A DNA stretch of 64,000 nt from the NCBI GenBank assembly GCA_964036295.1, contig OZ038462.1:26150259-26214258 (forward strand), in the 5' to 3' direction. Below are positions 21,801 to 39,710 of this stretch, piece after piece. The position numbers were made by a program, and so were the translations under genes. The notes under the pieces are model-generated. The model did not search any database and was not told where the DNA came from. It was given only the letters and a program-made list of their open reading frames with translations. Position 1 is the first letter of the stretch. Each line of letters begins with the position of its first letter. This stretch comes from Plumapathes pennacea. Taxonomy: Eukaryota > Cnidaria > Anthozoa > Antipatharia > Myriopathidae.

Positions 21801-24713
21801 GACAACGGAAACCAAAGCTAGAATGAGCTTTAGCCGTAAATAAATGGCGATTTATGCTTTACACTGCCATGACATCTGTTGGCTCATAAAATGCTTCTGC
21901 TTATCGCACAATGCCTGTTGAAATGTTTCTTCCATTCGATCATGTAGCCTTTGTTTCGCAGTAGTCATTGCACACTAGCAATGAAAAATACACCGAAATA
22001 GTCCTGAGCATTGAGTACCTTGCAGTCACAAATGGACTGAACACGGTGTGAACAAAACCGCAATAATATTGTAAACTAGACTGGCGTTGCCAGTGAGCTC
22101 GCGGCGTGAGTTGCGTCGAGACCAGAATATACTAAAATGGAAAGTAGGGACAAGAGCGGAACTTCCAAGAGAGACTTCCAGTTTCTCACCAGAAAAATAT
22201 CACAAAGTATAGAGAACTTGGCTTTTGACACCTTGCTTAAATGAAACCTGATTAAACTATAAATTATCATTACAAAACTCATACACTTGCTTCTTAAAGG
22301 TTGAGCGACTCTGCATTTTGAGCTTAGGAGCGAAGGGCTCAGCCGGCAAGAAAAGCTGAGCAATGCGTGACATATCTTTTTATCTACAATCGATTTTGGC
22401 AGTTTGATTTTGAACACTTATTTCTAATCAGAGGCCACAATTAATCCAGCCTTCGCTTCAATGCTTATCTGTCTTTCATCAACTGAATGCGTTTTTATCT
22501 ATCAGGCTTTCGAGATTTCGTGCTGTGTGAAAAGAAAAAAAAAACGAAAAAAAAAAAAAGAAAAAGAATTTGCAAATTTAAGCTCGCCGCAGCGGCGAGT
22601 AACATAGTATTGTGTTCGAAGTCAAACTGTCAAAAAAAATGTCACGCATTTCTCAGCTTCTCTTGCCGGCTGACCTATGAGTTTTGTAATGATAATTTAT
22701 AGTTTAATCAGGTTTCATTTGAGCAAGGTGCCAAAAGCCAAGTTCTCTATACTTTGTGATATTTTTCTGGTGAGAAACTGGAAGTCTCTCTTGGGAGTTC
22801 CGCTCTTGTCCCTACTCCATTTTAGTATATTCTGGTCTTGATGCAACTCACGCCGCGAGCTCACTGGCAATGCCAGTCTAGTTGGGTATAAAAAAGGCAA
22901 AGGGTATAGCAAAATGAAGTGAGAATGGCTGGCCATAGGAAAATCATATTGACATTTCATAGGTTTTCTAAAACTCATCCCTCAATAGAGACCTTCTCAA
23001 AATGTAACATTGCTGAGTCAGTTAGGGCAAACATTTACTGGAGTTACACAAAAATGGTCACTACATTTCAACCCCAAAATGGTATTTTGGCAAGGGGTTG
23101 AGGGGAGGAAGGGTTCTTTGTAGTGCAACTCTTACACAAAAGAAGAAGAAGAAGAAGAAGAAGAAGAAGAAGAAGAAGAAGAAGAAGAAGAAGAAGAAGA
23201 AGAAAAAAACTCTTTAAAGTGGAAAATTAACATGAGAGTATGCAGGGGACATAATTGTGCAGATGCAAAAGAGTTACCCCACCTTCATCCCCTACTCTAA
23301 TCTATAGTCTGAGCTTCGTGGTTCTCGCCTACACCCTATTCAAAAAAGGAGCTCCCTTCAAGCTCCAAGATTTCATGGGTCCCACTAGTATTAACATAAT
23401 AATATGCTGAGCAAATTTTGTGTCTGTCTGTACTGCTCTTTCCCAGGTTCTCTCAATAATGTCACAGAGAATGAAATCAACATGGAATTTTTCAAGCAAT
23501 TACACATTCAAAAGCGGGATTTCAATATCACAGAGATTCTGCTAGACGCGTCCATCAGCTGGTACAGAGTATATACATGAAGCAAAATAATCGTTTTCTC
23601 TGCTGCAGCAGAACTGGACATGAGATAATCTATCTCATTGAGGTTTTGACCATATCTAGTGTGGGCTCCCTTTGGACAGGAGAGCCATAAGAAAAAAATG
23701 TTGTACTTTATACTTTCCAGTACGGAATACCAGCCAGTATGATTTTTATCGGTAAAATATGCCGGTCTAGCGGAATCTCTGGACATCAGATGGTATCACT
23801 ACGGAGTAGATCCTACTTATGCACAATGGATGTAAACTATATCCAAGATGCTTGAAATGGATTTCAAAAGAAATCCATGTCAGTCCTGTATTTTACGGGG
23901 TCCCACTGAAATTCTTATCATATGATTATTTACTGTCTTTACCTTGTATCCATCTTTGCACTCAACAGCTTCAACGCCTTTGGGGCGAGGTTCCATAAAA
24001 TAACCATAGGAAGATACGTCCTCTGGGAACTGAACCTTGGCATAGATCATGAACCCCACAAATGTTCCAGCTTTGTCACTTCTTATCAAAGTCACTAAAA
24101 ATAGAAAAAAAAAAAAAAAAAAAATGAAAGGAAGGAACCAGTTAATACCATAGCAGGCTATAGTTTGTTCACTACAAAAAGTATAAAACCTTTCTGTAGC
24201 CTCCAAGATAATAGATTAGATTAGCCAGAGGCAAACTTCATTCAATACAATTAACATTAAAAATATTTAAGTCAGCTGAATGGAGAAATGGCAGATGATC
24301 TCTTGCTTGGGTTGAAACTAACTTCTCCTAAAAACACACATTTAATTGTTCATAGAAGGTTATGACTTGGTGATTATATATTGATTATCCCCCACCCCTT
24401 CCCCCCTCAAAAAAACTTAAACTATTTAGAAGACTGGAAAAATGTAGGGGGAGGGAGTGGGTTGACATACAGTGAATTAAAACACAACTGAGATACATAA
24501 TTCATTACCATTGAAAACACTTTCAGGGTTGTAAACTGCTCTCCCATAGCCATTAAGTGGTGTGACAATAAGCTTGTAAGGGGTCTTGTCTGTCACAGGC
24601 TTGGGTTCAATTCCTGGATACCATTCCCTCATGCTTGTACAGCTGTGAGCTTCATCAGCTTTGCAGACCACAGAACAGGAAACACACAGGAGCAGCATGG
24701 CTGTAGCCTTCAT
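18836..24713 (-). CDS. Gene C2: secreted/surface Reeler-domain protein with antistasin-like module
   Basis: Six coding exons: 24509-24713, 23943-24094, 21002-21099, 20708-20766, 19165-19257 and 18836-18909. Total 681 nt, 226 residues, phases consistent. Residues 1-19 or so are a signal peptide (MKATAMLLLCVSCSVVCKA). A Reeler domain follows, with CTSMREWYPG, PYKLIV, the hallmark TFVGFMIYAK and the final strand WKAPPNNPVGKITF. Next comes one antistasin-like Cys-rich module (CPM..C....GCPNG...D...C..CEC). The end is a 20-residue hydrophobic tail (GAGSIGLGLSSLLGVV...), suggesting GPI or membrane anchoring. A splice acceptor 16 bases before the ATG supports this start and implies a 5' UTR exon. 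Reeler proteins occur in insect defence proteins and ferric-reductase relatives; antistasin modules are often protease inhibitors. The biological role is not shown here. It is the tandem twin of gene C1. Confidence 0.8.
19605..19830. repeat. Dispersed repeat, copy 1 (inverted copy at 46965-47200)
   Basis: About 225 bp shared, as reverse complement, with 46965-47200. It includes an internal palindrome around GTGATTTGCCAGTGGCGAGC and CACTGGTAAATTACGATA. Lies in the last intron region of gene C2, between exons 4 and 5. Confidence 0.75.
20350..20695. mobile_element. Foldback element (MITE-like) in gene C2
   Basis: Inverted arms of about 150 bp (20350-20515 and 20537-20695) share blocks such as AAAGTTATTTTTAGAAGGTACC, seen in part on both arms, and TATTACCTCGCGC, AACAGCGAGAA. 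The loop is short. The right arm ends about 12 bp from the donor of exon 4 (exon end 20708). Neither transposase nor a clear target duplication was seen. Confidence 0.75.
21546..21723. mobile_element. Short TIR element with 5-bp target duplication
   Basis: 178 bp with terminal inverted repeats GGTGCGTTTCTTT and GGTGTGTTTCTTT, flanked on both sides by CTCTG (21541-21545 and 21724-21728). The inside is full of GGATCC-like and GGATTTGGATT palindromes. A non-autonomous DNA transposon. Confidence 0.7.
22076..22881. mobile_element. Large inverted-repeat element in intron 2 of gene C2
   Basis: Left arm 22076-22420 and right arm about 22600-22881 are complementary over most of their length. Both ends read CTAGACTGGC(G/A)(T/A)TGCCAG. 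Shared blocks include GTGAGCTCGCGGCGTGAGTTG and TTATCATTACAAAACTCATA in part. A further inverted pair (21238-21274 and 22565-22601, AAATTTGCAAATTCTT) is nested around it. It lies between exons 2 and 3 of C2. The arms resemble the dispersed repeat family at 43.2, 61.7 and 63.5 kb. Confidence 0.7.
23140..23202. repeat. (GAA)n microsatellite
   Basis: About 20 uninterrupted AAG units in intron 2 of gene C2. Confidence 0.95.
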
Positions 24714-27658
24714 CCTGCACTTGAAGCTGGAAAAAACCCATTTATCATATTTTGGGTCACTTCATAGCAAACTAAACATGTGTAAAGTACTACCGGTATA
24801 CCAACCTAAAACCTTAATGTTGAGCACTGGACACCCATGCCTTTCACTCAATGACAATGTTTACAATATTTATCTTGCATTTCGAATATGGCAATTGGCA
24901 TTGTTACCTTGTTGTAAAATAGTATATGTGCCCTTGGCCATAAAAATTAATAAATTGTGGTAGTCTGTGGCATTTCGACAATTATATGTCATCAGCTATG
25001 GTTTAAATTGTGATATGGTCTGCATAAAGACTGCCCCTCTCATGTAAATTTTATAATATTCGACTGAATTGTTTGCCATGCATATTTCATGTTTGAGAAT
25101 GGCCCACTGGGGGTGGGGTATTTGAACAGCTTTTTGGGTCTGGGGTGGGGACTTTGGCCGCTCAAATCGAATATGCATAGTTAAGCCCTTCGGACTGTAG
25201 ATTGACACCATTTCTGGTTGCCTGCAGCCCTGAATTTACCTGCCCGACCAACATTTTTGGTTGCCCCAGGCATAGTGGGCAACTGTCAATGTCGAGCACT
25301 GGTGTCTGATGGCCAGGTGCCTGGGGTATGCCCAAAGGGATCGGGATGTTAAACGGTAATTGCTTTGCCAAAATCAAATATAAAAATTGTATTATTCATT
25401 GATTCCTCATAACCACAGCAAATTAATTCAGAACACAAATGTTATCTCCGATGAGAACTTTCGTGATTTCAATAAACTGTTAAAACTCCTTGGAGCAGTA
25501 CAAACCCTGCGCAGACGGCTAACATGGCGCAATTATTTACAAAAGGAAAAGTTATGTGGGAAAGCCGCACGTCACTAAAGAAGTTTTAGCTGACGTTTCG
25601 AGCCAAATAAAAGTCATATTCAAACGCTTGAAACGTCTTCCAGCATTCCCACATTCACTTTTAGTTGAACAGTACAAAATAATCCTGTAATTAACTATAG
25701 ACATTTTTGTTGACAAACTATAGCACCCGCTGCAAAATCACGGAGAAACGATATTAAACAAGCTAGGTTGCAACACAGAGCTTTCAAGTAAAAATTCTTT
25801 AGCATGTCAACAACAATTCCGATTCGTTACGATCTCAACTCTAACCAACTACCTTTGCATCGATGACACCTTTGTATGACACCTTGTCCGAACGATAGAA
25901 CAGCAACCGCGCCTTTCTCGTCCCAAACCCCCTAACCTGTACTTTCTTGGCCTTGAGTCACGCGATATTACTTGTTGTCTCTTTTTTCGTTTGTTTTCAA
26001 CACACGGGAAAAACAACCCTCTCTGCTTATTTCTTCGTTGAATGTGTTACAACAGGTCACTGCTGATTTGATGGAAATTACAACATTCTTGACGCTGCTC
26101 ATTGGACATGCTTGATAAATTCACTGAAGACGCCTTCAGTTATTGCAATACTGCATTCTTTCGTCACAGCTAATTTTGCCTTCTGCATTGTTTAGAGCCC
26201 TCTTTAGATAGGTAATCGGTTATTACAGGGAATACGCAGGATTAGAAAAATCCACGGAATGTGGACGAAATGTTGTGGGGAGTCGAACACGAGGAGTAAG
26301 TATCTTCTCTTGCCTGCGATCGTGAGGTGCTGCAAATGTGCAGCTGAATCTTAACATAAGTTGAATTTACGCATAGCACGTGGACCACATAAAAAGTGCT
26401 GACCCTTTCTGGGTGAGTAAACAGTGTAAATAAAGGAAAAATTACGACGCGACTCACTTTGACTTTCCTCGGTGCATTGTTCCGTCACACTTTATTTTTG
26501 CCTTCTGCATTGTTCGGAGCATTCTTCAGATAGGTCATCGGTTATTACAGGGAATTCGCAAGATCAGAAAAAAATGCTCAGATGATCAGATGCTTTGAGG
26601 CCAGCTATTGTTTCAATACTTATCCTTTTGTGAGGAATCGCTCGTGCCATCCTCGGAGACCCGGGGGCAGATCGTGGGGCGGCGGCGAAAAGAACGGCAG
26701 GCAAAAAGCCGCCGTTCTTTTCACCGCCGCCCCACGATCTGCCCCTGGGTCTCCGAGGATGCGCTCGTGCAAGAAACAAACTCACATTACAAAGACTGCA
26801 GCGCAGTGCATTCTGGTAGTTGTAGTTAAATGACGTCATCATGTAAATGCCCTATTCTTAGATCAAGATTCCGGGTTGTTCAACGCCTGATTACATCACA
26901 GAATCTACTTGTTAACAAAACCAAAATTAGTTTCAAAGGTAAATGATAGGTCCTTTTTATTGACCAATACGTCTATTACTAAGCCATACATATTTTTAAG
27001 TATATTGCCGCTAAACCCTATTTTTATATCCTTAAAATCGACTGTACACCAAGTAAACAGTTGACTTAACTAGTAGAGGATATTTCTTGGTTTGAATATC
27101 GCGTCTGAGTTTTAAAGGTTTTTAGTGCAACTCAGTTTAAATTTTAACACAGGAATTTCGTGCACTAACATATAAATTAATAAAAAAGATAAATAAAATA
27201 AATAATAAATAGATAATAAATAAAAAAGATACAAATGCCAGATAAAACAGCCAGATTTAAAGACCTCACACACTTCTCGAAAAGACAGGGAACTTTCCCG
27301 GTGTTGTGGTCTGTACTGTCTATCACTAATCAAAAAGATGAGATCATACATGGACTGATAGCGGCTGCCCAAGGCGCCTATACAAGCTGTGACGTCCGAT
27401 TTGATCTACACTAATAATGTAAAGCGCGTTTGATCATATTCACATGGAAACTGCGCTATATAATTGTAAATTCACAATTCATAATTCATAATATTCATAA
27501 TTCAAAATTCATAAACTGGCCCATAATGCTACTTTTTGGTGACTACACCAAATCTCAGTCCATAGTCGGGTAAGTACAGCGCGAATATTTTATAGTACAC
27601 ATCATTCTTGAGTGTTTGGGTGATTGAACGTTCCAGTGTCGGGAGCGAACGCTTGGAA
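24714..27658. other. Spacer between tandem genes C1 and C2
   Basis: Holds the presumed promoter and 5' UTR exon of C2 (minus strand) and the 3' flank of C1. Parts of 25.9-27.0 kb resemble 32.2-33.4 kb, upstream of C1. It also has a near-direct repeat pair (about 26160-26240 and 26480-26560), the 114-bp foldback at 26648-26761, and AT-rich TTCATAATTCATAA repeats near 27480-27515. Confidence 0.5.
26648..26761. mobile_element. 114-bp foldback transposon with 9-bp target duplication
   Basis: Starts CATCCTCGG and ends CCGAGGATG. The two arms (about 51 bp each) pair almost perfectly around a loop of about 12 bp. The 9-bp CGCTCGTGC sits at both flanks (26639-26647 and 26762-26770). A 9-bp duplication is typical of Mutator-like elements, so this is probably a MULE-type MITE. 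It is strikingly GC-rich for this region. Confidence 0.85.
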
Positions 27659-31463
<3,805 letters not shown>

Positions 31464-34382
31464 CCTGCACCGCACGTGAAGCTGTTATAATTGTAACGTG
31501 TGCCACATTGAGATAATTGCGTCGAGGTTCTTTCGTTACACTATGCAGAAAAAAAAAACAGTGGTTTTATTTAGAAATATCACAGTATGTGCTGTACTTT
31601 GCGTGTACAACACAGCTAAAATAGACGTTGATATATTATATTGTAGCAAACCAAGTTCATGCTGTATTTGCTAATATGGCTTGGTAATTAATTCCTACTC
31701 GTTTCGACTGCTGTACAGAAAGTCCTACAACACCACATGATCCGTTACAATTATAATGATTCATTGTAACTATATCATTCATGCACGGAGAACACAAATT
31801 TTACCTCCTCGGAACTTCAAAATGAAACCAATTTCGTGCTTTCATTGACAGAAGTAGAAAATTCTTGGAGAAGAATTTTAACAATTCCAATCAAAACAAA
31901 TCGGCGAGCATCAGCATCCATATAATATGTCGTACTAGTTTGGAGCGCCGCCATGTTCTTGAAACGGTGTGGGTAAATACGTATGATAAAGTTGATGTGG
32001 GAAAGCTGAACGTCGCTATTAAAAGAAGTATATTTGTTTCGATTAGCCTTCGTCGGAGCAGGTGGTCACGGCAACGAATTGATGAACGGCCTGAAAGAAG
32101 ACACGTTCACCACAAAGACGTTCACAACAGAAGTGCATCTCAAACTACAGAACGTACCGGCTACAGGAGTGGAAATAAAACAAACTAGCTGCAAATAAAG
32201 CTTTCACTGACGAAAACAATCACTGTCCTTGTTTGCCCTTCAATGACATTGAATAGCGACCGCGCCTTACTCGTTCCCAAGCCCCTAGCTTGTGTCGAAA
32301 AGATCGCGTGACTCAAGCTGGAGGACTACGGCTTTCAGTTTATTTTATGTTACAACAGAGCCGCTAGTTTGATGGAAATTACAACTTCCCTGACTGTCGC
32401 GTTCCCAAGCTTAGAGATTAGCATGGCAGATGTAAATGGTGACGCATGCAATCGACTAAACACGCATAAAAAAGTAAAGAGAGAGTTAAACTCCGGCTCG
32501 AAAGCGAAAAATCACCTATAATACATAAAGTACTCACGGTGATCCTGCTGGTTTAAAAGTGAAATAAGTCAAACGTGCAGAACTCCGAAACAAAACTGAC
32601 TCCGCTCCGCTAAAAAGTGCTGACTCCAGCACATACAGAAAATGCTGACTTACGCACCAAATTCAGAACTGAGCCCGCGAGAGGTCGGGCCGGAAATTTA
32701 ACTAACGAATAATAACAGTCTTTCACACTGACGTCACTTATTAAAAACATGCTTTGTGAAGGTTCACAAGATACGCCTTCAGTTATCGAAATACTGCATT
32801 GTCCCGTCGCAGCTATTTTTGCCAGTACAGTAATAGAAAAATCCCGAAAAATGTCAGTTGTTCGCAAGAAAAGCTTTGTCATACTGACCAACGAGTGAAA
32901 TTTGCTGCGTAGAACACATCATTCGTGGCGTTTGCTTGATGGGAAAGTGCATATTTCAGTTATCATGCGGGAAATTGACGTATAAGTTCGCGGGTGAGCG
33001 AAAGATGAGGCGCTCATGCGGGAGACTCGCGCACGAAGCGGGAGAGTTGGCATGCGTGCTGTTTTGCAGTCTCGATAACCGAAAAATTTCATTTTTATTG
33101 TGTCATGTTTCTCAAGTCCTTCATAATTCACGAAGTTCAAAATGACAACAGAAATCCCGTCGGATAAACTGTGTCACTGACATCGACAAAATATTTGCCG
33201 AAAAAAAGTCTAGTGTTTTTGCTTTTTTGACTGAGTCTTATATAGATCGATATTTTGGATCGATTAAACTGATCATATCACAGAATCTGTTTGTTGACAA
33301 AAGTAAAATTAATTTTAAGAGTAAGAGATAATTTTTATTGACAAGTACGGCTATTGTACTACCTATCGTGACGACATGGGTGTTGACAAGATTTCTGTTT
33401 TCTTTTTTTTTTTTTCTTTTTTTTTTTTTTTCGCAAATTTATTAAAATTCTAAAATTCGGCTTAACTAAGATTCAGAATTCATCGATGTTTTCTCGTCTT
33501 CTTGTAGGTTGGGTTCACTTCTTTTGGGATAAAGAACTTTTTCGAGTACGGTTACTGTGCCGACAGAGCAGTAAATTTGCCTCCGATAAAATCATTTTAT
33601 TGTCATGCTGATTTTGGACACAAAATATATTTTAATGCGCACTAAATATATTCCCTATGGTCAATTGATATTTCTCTACGGATTCTGTCGAAATCATGTC
33701 AGAATTCTACCAGCCGGTTGATTGGGTGAAAACGTGATTGCCTATAACTTCTATTTAGTTTAAAATTTTTCAAAAGATGCAGTCATAGATATTTTTCGCC
33801 TTTCTGATCTTGACAAGACAAATAGACTGATATATTACTTTGTTATACACAAGTCTTTCAGCAAACAATTCATTGCTCTTGGAATAACCGACAAAGAAGC
33901 CGCTTTCAGACACTTTAGTTCTGCCGGCGTCCAAAATTGTCCGACGTTTCAGTAAGTTTGTGCGAGTGATTCAGTATGGTTCGGCTAAATAACTAAGTCG
34001 GTCTTGAGTATAATGTTATAAAACAAGTGGATTTATCCAAAGCAGGTAAGTTTGAAAAGGTTGAGCTAAATTTGCTTTTGTATTAAATGAATGTAAATCG
34101 ACATGCAGCCGACTACGCACACCAAAAGGCCTCACTATACAACTGATACTTAAGCTACTCGCTTCGGTCGAGTGTACCTTACTTTTTGTCCGTCAGATGT
34201 TAAACGCGTTGACCGGCAATCGCGAACTTACTCGACCGAGAAAATGTGCCACTTTTGGCTACATGAAGCGTCACCGAAAACACTCCAATAGTGCAGCAGT
34301 GTGTACTAGGTTTTGACTAGTACACACTATTACACTTAAAAAAAAAAAAGAAACTACTGTTCAAGCGTCATGAGTTAAAAAT

Positions 34383-34386
<4 letters not shown>

Positions 34387-34418
<32 letters not shown>
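34387..34418. repeat. (CA)n microsatellite
   Basis: About 16 uninterrupted CA units. Confidence 0.9.
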
Positions 34419-34419
<1 letters not shown>

Positions 34420-37400
34420 CAGGCCCTTATTCACGTTGTTTTTCTGCCGTGTATGAAAATTAAAGTAACTACATGTTGACTTGATGTTATTATCCATGAA
34501 ATGGTACCGGATGACTCATGACAGGTATACTAAAAGATAGTTCCCACGCTGTATATGAAATACATTTTAAGCAATTATACATATGTAAAATCGAAAGGCC
34601 ACAGTAGGCCACAGTATTACGGGATAATATAATTCGCTAGAGTGCTGATTAAACTTGCAAGGCTTTAGGTAAAATAAATTTGATAAATGAACTGATCCGT
34701 CAAACCGTAACAAACTGTAACGCCCGCGTTTCAAACGTCGTGCCGTGTCGAATTCAATTCTCAAAATAACTATACAAATGTGCTTAGATTTACCACAGTT
34801 TCCACAAAATTTAATTCAGGGTTGCACCTTGAATTAAATGCATGAGACTTGATTAGACGTTTGAAACCACTGCCGTGCTATAGTCGACTGAAATGAATTC
34901 ATTGAGTTCGACAGGTCGAGCTCAATTTATAGCACAGAGATTTCATTAACGAGTTTCGGTCTTTCACGAGAGAACCAATGTGCGGGTTTACCGAAGTACG
35001 ATATGGCAATTATAAGTTTCTCACATAGATTAACTTAATCCCTCCTAATGGAACTTGAATTGAATATTTTTTCAACGCAGACCACGATAAACAACATTAC
35101 TGGCGCTGCTAAGATAGTACTCGCTATAATTTGTCCAAAACCAAGATGTAATTACGTTATCTAAAATTAGTATCACAATTTATTTTATCTAAAATTTGCT
35201 GCCTTCCCTAAACTTTATTTTCCTTTTACTAATTTCTAATTTCGCAAATGGGTGTCGAATGCATATAAAACGACGTCAAAAAACTGCTGCAAAAGTAACT
35301 TTACCCAATATACATCCCAACTAATTAATCTAGTTGACAGCCTTTTCAGACGATTTAGAAAAAAAAAAAAAAAAAAAAGCAGCAAATAGGGCTTCAAAAT
35401 GAATTTTTATTTTTATCTTGTTCAATCAATCGATGACAATTCACAAGTTATAAAAGTTATACTTCTCCTGGATATATTTCTCGACAACACATCACACACG
35501 ACAATGCTTCTATACCAAAATTAATAACAGGAATTCATTTACCTAACGAATCAGCTCCGAGGTGTCTTGCGGTTGAAAGGACGAAGATAATGAAGAAACT
35601 AAGACAAAAAACAAAATTATGGAATAACCAAACTCAGATATCAAATTGTCTGTAGACTGTCACGGCGACTAATAGATAGAATCTCGAAGATCTAGCGTCA
35701 TTTAGTGTTCAGTTATCGAGCAAGGCCTATATGTATGCTGTGCCTAAAGCGGGTTGTAATCCAGAAAAGCCCGTTATTATTGAATGCTAAAGCCGGGAAG
35801 ATATATTTTCGGAGCAGAAGGGGTAAGTGATTTTCAACTCAAACGGCCAAATCACTGGAGCCGGGATTCGTTTTCGGTTTCGCCTTGCAGTTAGTTTCAT
35901 ACAAAACCACGCACAAGTATCTGTTCATCACTCGAACAAAAATCGTGTTAAGCTGTAAATGGCTTTAGGAGTTCTTCACTACACACAAGACTAATGCATA
36001 CAAAAAGGACGGAAGTCAAGAACCATGCATGCACCGGCTATTGCCGAGTTTTCACTAAAAAGTTTGTTCATATCCTGGCCCGGTTAAAACCATTCCTAAT
36101 TCTGTGAAATACTGTTTTACTTGCCAACAAATTACATTTTTACTTAGTCAAGCTTGCAATATAATATCCAGAGAATTTTCAAAATGTTGCTAAAAACAGG
36201 TGATATATTTCAATGACTTGGTGAAACGAACAGCACTCGCAGCGGGAGAGCGGACGTTCATGAACTACTCGCTCGTGCAACAAAATTATTCGCCCGTGCA
36301 CCGTTTGGCCGTTTCAGTATAGTTCCCGAATCTCTCAGCCTCATACCTCGCTCTCATACATTTTAATTGTAATTTTGATTGGCTATATGTCTTCACCTCA
36401 ATTAGTCGGGCTCAAATCCTAGCTTATTTAACCTAAATTACTGTCACTGAATTAGTTTTCTTCGGCTGTCTTAGCGGCAACTTTACAGTTCGTATTTCAA
36501 CATTTTTCTACTGATTTTCTTTTCAAGCCTCCTGTGTTTTTGGTTAAAAATTATGCATTCGAACCCTTATTCGCTGAAAGTCTTTGCAGTAAAAAGCTGT
36601 CACCTCCGAACACAAAGAGCTTGCTTTTGAAAATACTGCCTTTCGTTAGGTATACTTACTAGAACTTGCGATATATACTTTTTGTTTATCAAAATTGCCG
36701 TCTTCTCTGACTCGCGTATTGACTTGACGACAAAAAAAGAAAGTCGACTATACGGGTCAGTTCAAGCATGCTTTCTTGCAGTGTGTGCTAATTGTGTTTT
36801 GAAACCATTTTATATCATAGAAGCATGCGAAGTTCCCCAAACTACGCTGACCGAGCTGAACCCGGCATATCCAATTAAAACGCGGAATTTAATTGCGTGC
36901 AAATCCTTGCTAACTGTTGTTCAGGACCGAAATAGTCGGTTTCATTTTGCAGGACTATGGAATAATTCATTGCGAGCATATTTTTATTCTGCGCAATCCA
37001 CGAAAAAGACTCGACAATTTGTCTCCTCCGAGCAGCTGCTTCATAAAAAAGTTATTTGTGCACCGACAAACAAAACTAGTTTGACTCTTAATTTATTAAT
37101 GGACTCTGTCAAAATGTTCTTTCATTTGTGCTATATACGCCCAGTGAATGAATATATTGAATAATTTTAATACGGAGACCGCAAATTCATCAATTTACAC
37201 AGCTTTTAAAAGGCACCACACTCGACAATTAAAAAGACCATAACTGAGTAAATCTGATGAGGAGGTAGATTTGAAACAGTGTATTATTCGAGCTGCATAT
37301 TGCGGGCAAAATTGCGGTACTGGGCACATTTTGACTATGTCCTACTGACAATTTAATCGTTGGTGTTTAATTGGGATATACAGGCTGCTTAGCAAGATTG

Positions 37401-38003
37401 ACAACAGTCGAATGGAGTGGCTGATAATGATTAACAGTGTGAAATACCTGCAGGTCCAATTTGCTCCGCTCATTCGCGTCAGTCAGTGTTTGTAGTAACA
37501 CAGCTTCAACCTGGGACACGAGCTGGCTTAATCTGTTTCCGCCAAATCATACTAGTCGTTCGCCAAATACAGACAGAACTTCCTGCAGATCGCTCGATAA
37601 TGCAACAAGAACAAGATACATTTTGGAGTCATTAAAGCGTTTGACTGCAGTCCGCCACCTTCAAAGAAGATACTGACTTCTTCGCTGAAGGCCCAGGGAT
37701 TTGCACGCGAAGATCTTCAAGGGCTCGGTCCCTATTTCTCATCACACACTTAAAAAAACTTCCGAGTCCAAGATCGCCCAGAAAAGGTGAGGGAATTTCT
37801 GTGCACTGTAAGATACAGTGTAATAATAGTAAGGGTCGTCTCGCGATGCGGAATGGGTTGATTTTCAGGAAATGCCGAGCTAGTCTTTCCGCCTCAGTCT
37901 TGCCAAAGTGTCACTTCCATTATCTTAGCTTTCGTATTTTAATAACTGTTTGACTGACTGGCATGTTTCTCTGTCAAATTTATTTAAACGCTGAAAAAAA
38001 AAA

Positions 38004-38036
<33 letters not shown>

Positions 38037-39710
38037 CTTCGCATTCAGACATTCAGAGATTTGAAACAACTTTGACTTTCATTTCATAGTTTCCTAGGCT
38101 AAGTTCAGCCTGTAGCCTGGTTATATCCACTACAGAGATTGGAGCCGCGAGCCGAGGAAGCGTCACTGACTGTTTGTTTGTTTGTTTTTGTTTTTTGTTT
38201 TTGTTTTTTGTTTTTATTGTTATTTTTTTATGTGAAACTTCGCCCGGAACGCAACAATTTCACCGGCCATGCGTTGAAGAGAAGTATTTCGAAATAACTA
38301 TCCGTGTAGTATTTCTCGTTAACTATTTTGAGAACTGTTTAAAATTGCACATAAAAGCAACTGTGAGTGCAATTTCCGACTGCATCATCAGTCTACGATT
38401 CATGTGCTTACCTTGGCTTCGATGGAAAATCAGTGCCGTCAATTTGCCTAATTTCACTTTTATGTGCAGGTTTCTTATGAGACCTAGATGAAACAGGTTT
38501 CCTTGTGCCCAGAAAATGTCTTTCCTTCTTGTCAAAAATTAACTAACGAGATACTACCTCACATTAACAGGACCACATGCAGTAAACCACAAACTTTAAG
38601 TATTTCTGTGAGACTGATCACTCGTCCAAGATATCTAGTGATTATTCAAGACTGAGTTATATAAGCAAAATATTAATTCTCCTAATACTTTCAAGACCTT
38701 CCCGGCAACTTTGAAGAATTAATGGTGTGACCCGCTCAAATGAAAGCTTTCAATGTGGTTTAAGCGACCGCTCATGATCAAATCAATACAGCCCATGCAC
38801 AGGTTAAACGCCCCGAAGCAGATCGGCTGCCCAACCAATCAGAACGAAGTGGTCAAATGAAACGAGGGTGCGTGGATCGTTCGAATAAATTGCGTGCCAC
38901 TCCGCTGGCGCAGTTTTAAATTATAACTTCGAGGTTTTCATCCTTTAGTTAAGTGATTTTATACTCTAAATCTCCCGGCGAAATAACGCAGTCCAGTGTA
39001 TTGCTATCTGTGAAGGATAAAGTGGAACCAGTAAAGGTGTGACCACTCAAAATAAAAACTTAGTACAACTGCTAAGTTTGGCGCATGGTTGGGAATCTTG
39101 GTATGACTAAAAAAGGGAAAGTGGCTGGATTACAAACCAACTTCCCCTTATCATATCAGCACAGCAGCTCAAACGTAGAGAGGAGAAAATAAATGCTAAT
39201 CATATTGGGTCCTTGCATTAAAAGATAAAACGAAATTAAATTTCGTGAATTCAAATAAAACTTCGTTCAGCACGTAATCTTTTGAGCAATCAAAAAACAA
39301 AAACATGCTAATTTTTGACAATCCGGCGATCAATAAAATGCATTGCAGTTGTCGATGCCTTGTTCTCAGCGGCGATTGGAGACATTCTATATGGCATCGA
39401 ACAAATATTATTGTAGTCCTTGCTTTAAGGAATCAAGGTTGGTCAGTTAATTGCAAAATCACACCGGGGGTAAAATGTAAGTAATTTAAACACTGCTAAA
39501 ACCAATTCCCAGTCTGCAGCTGCCAAGACTGAAACATATAAAATACAGTAGTATTCTTCACCCGATCATCAGAATCCTCAATATTTGCTCAGCTGGTTGT
39601 TATAACCTCATATAAACACGGCCCATGATGTGCTTTGGTTTGAATAGCTCGTATGAAACTGAGTACTTTAACTAGAAACATAAATTAGTCGTGCGAAAAC
39701 TGACGTAGTA

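Noticed and set aside
36682..37164. 160-codon frame (+) in the gene-poor interval
   Set aside because: Begins at TTG, has no recognisable domain, no splice support and no neighbour exons; probably chance.
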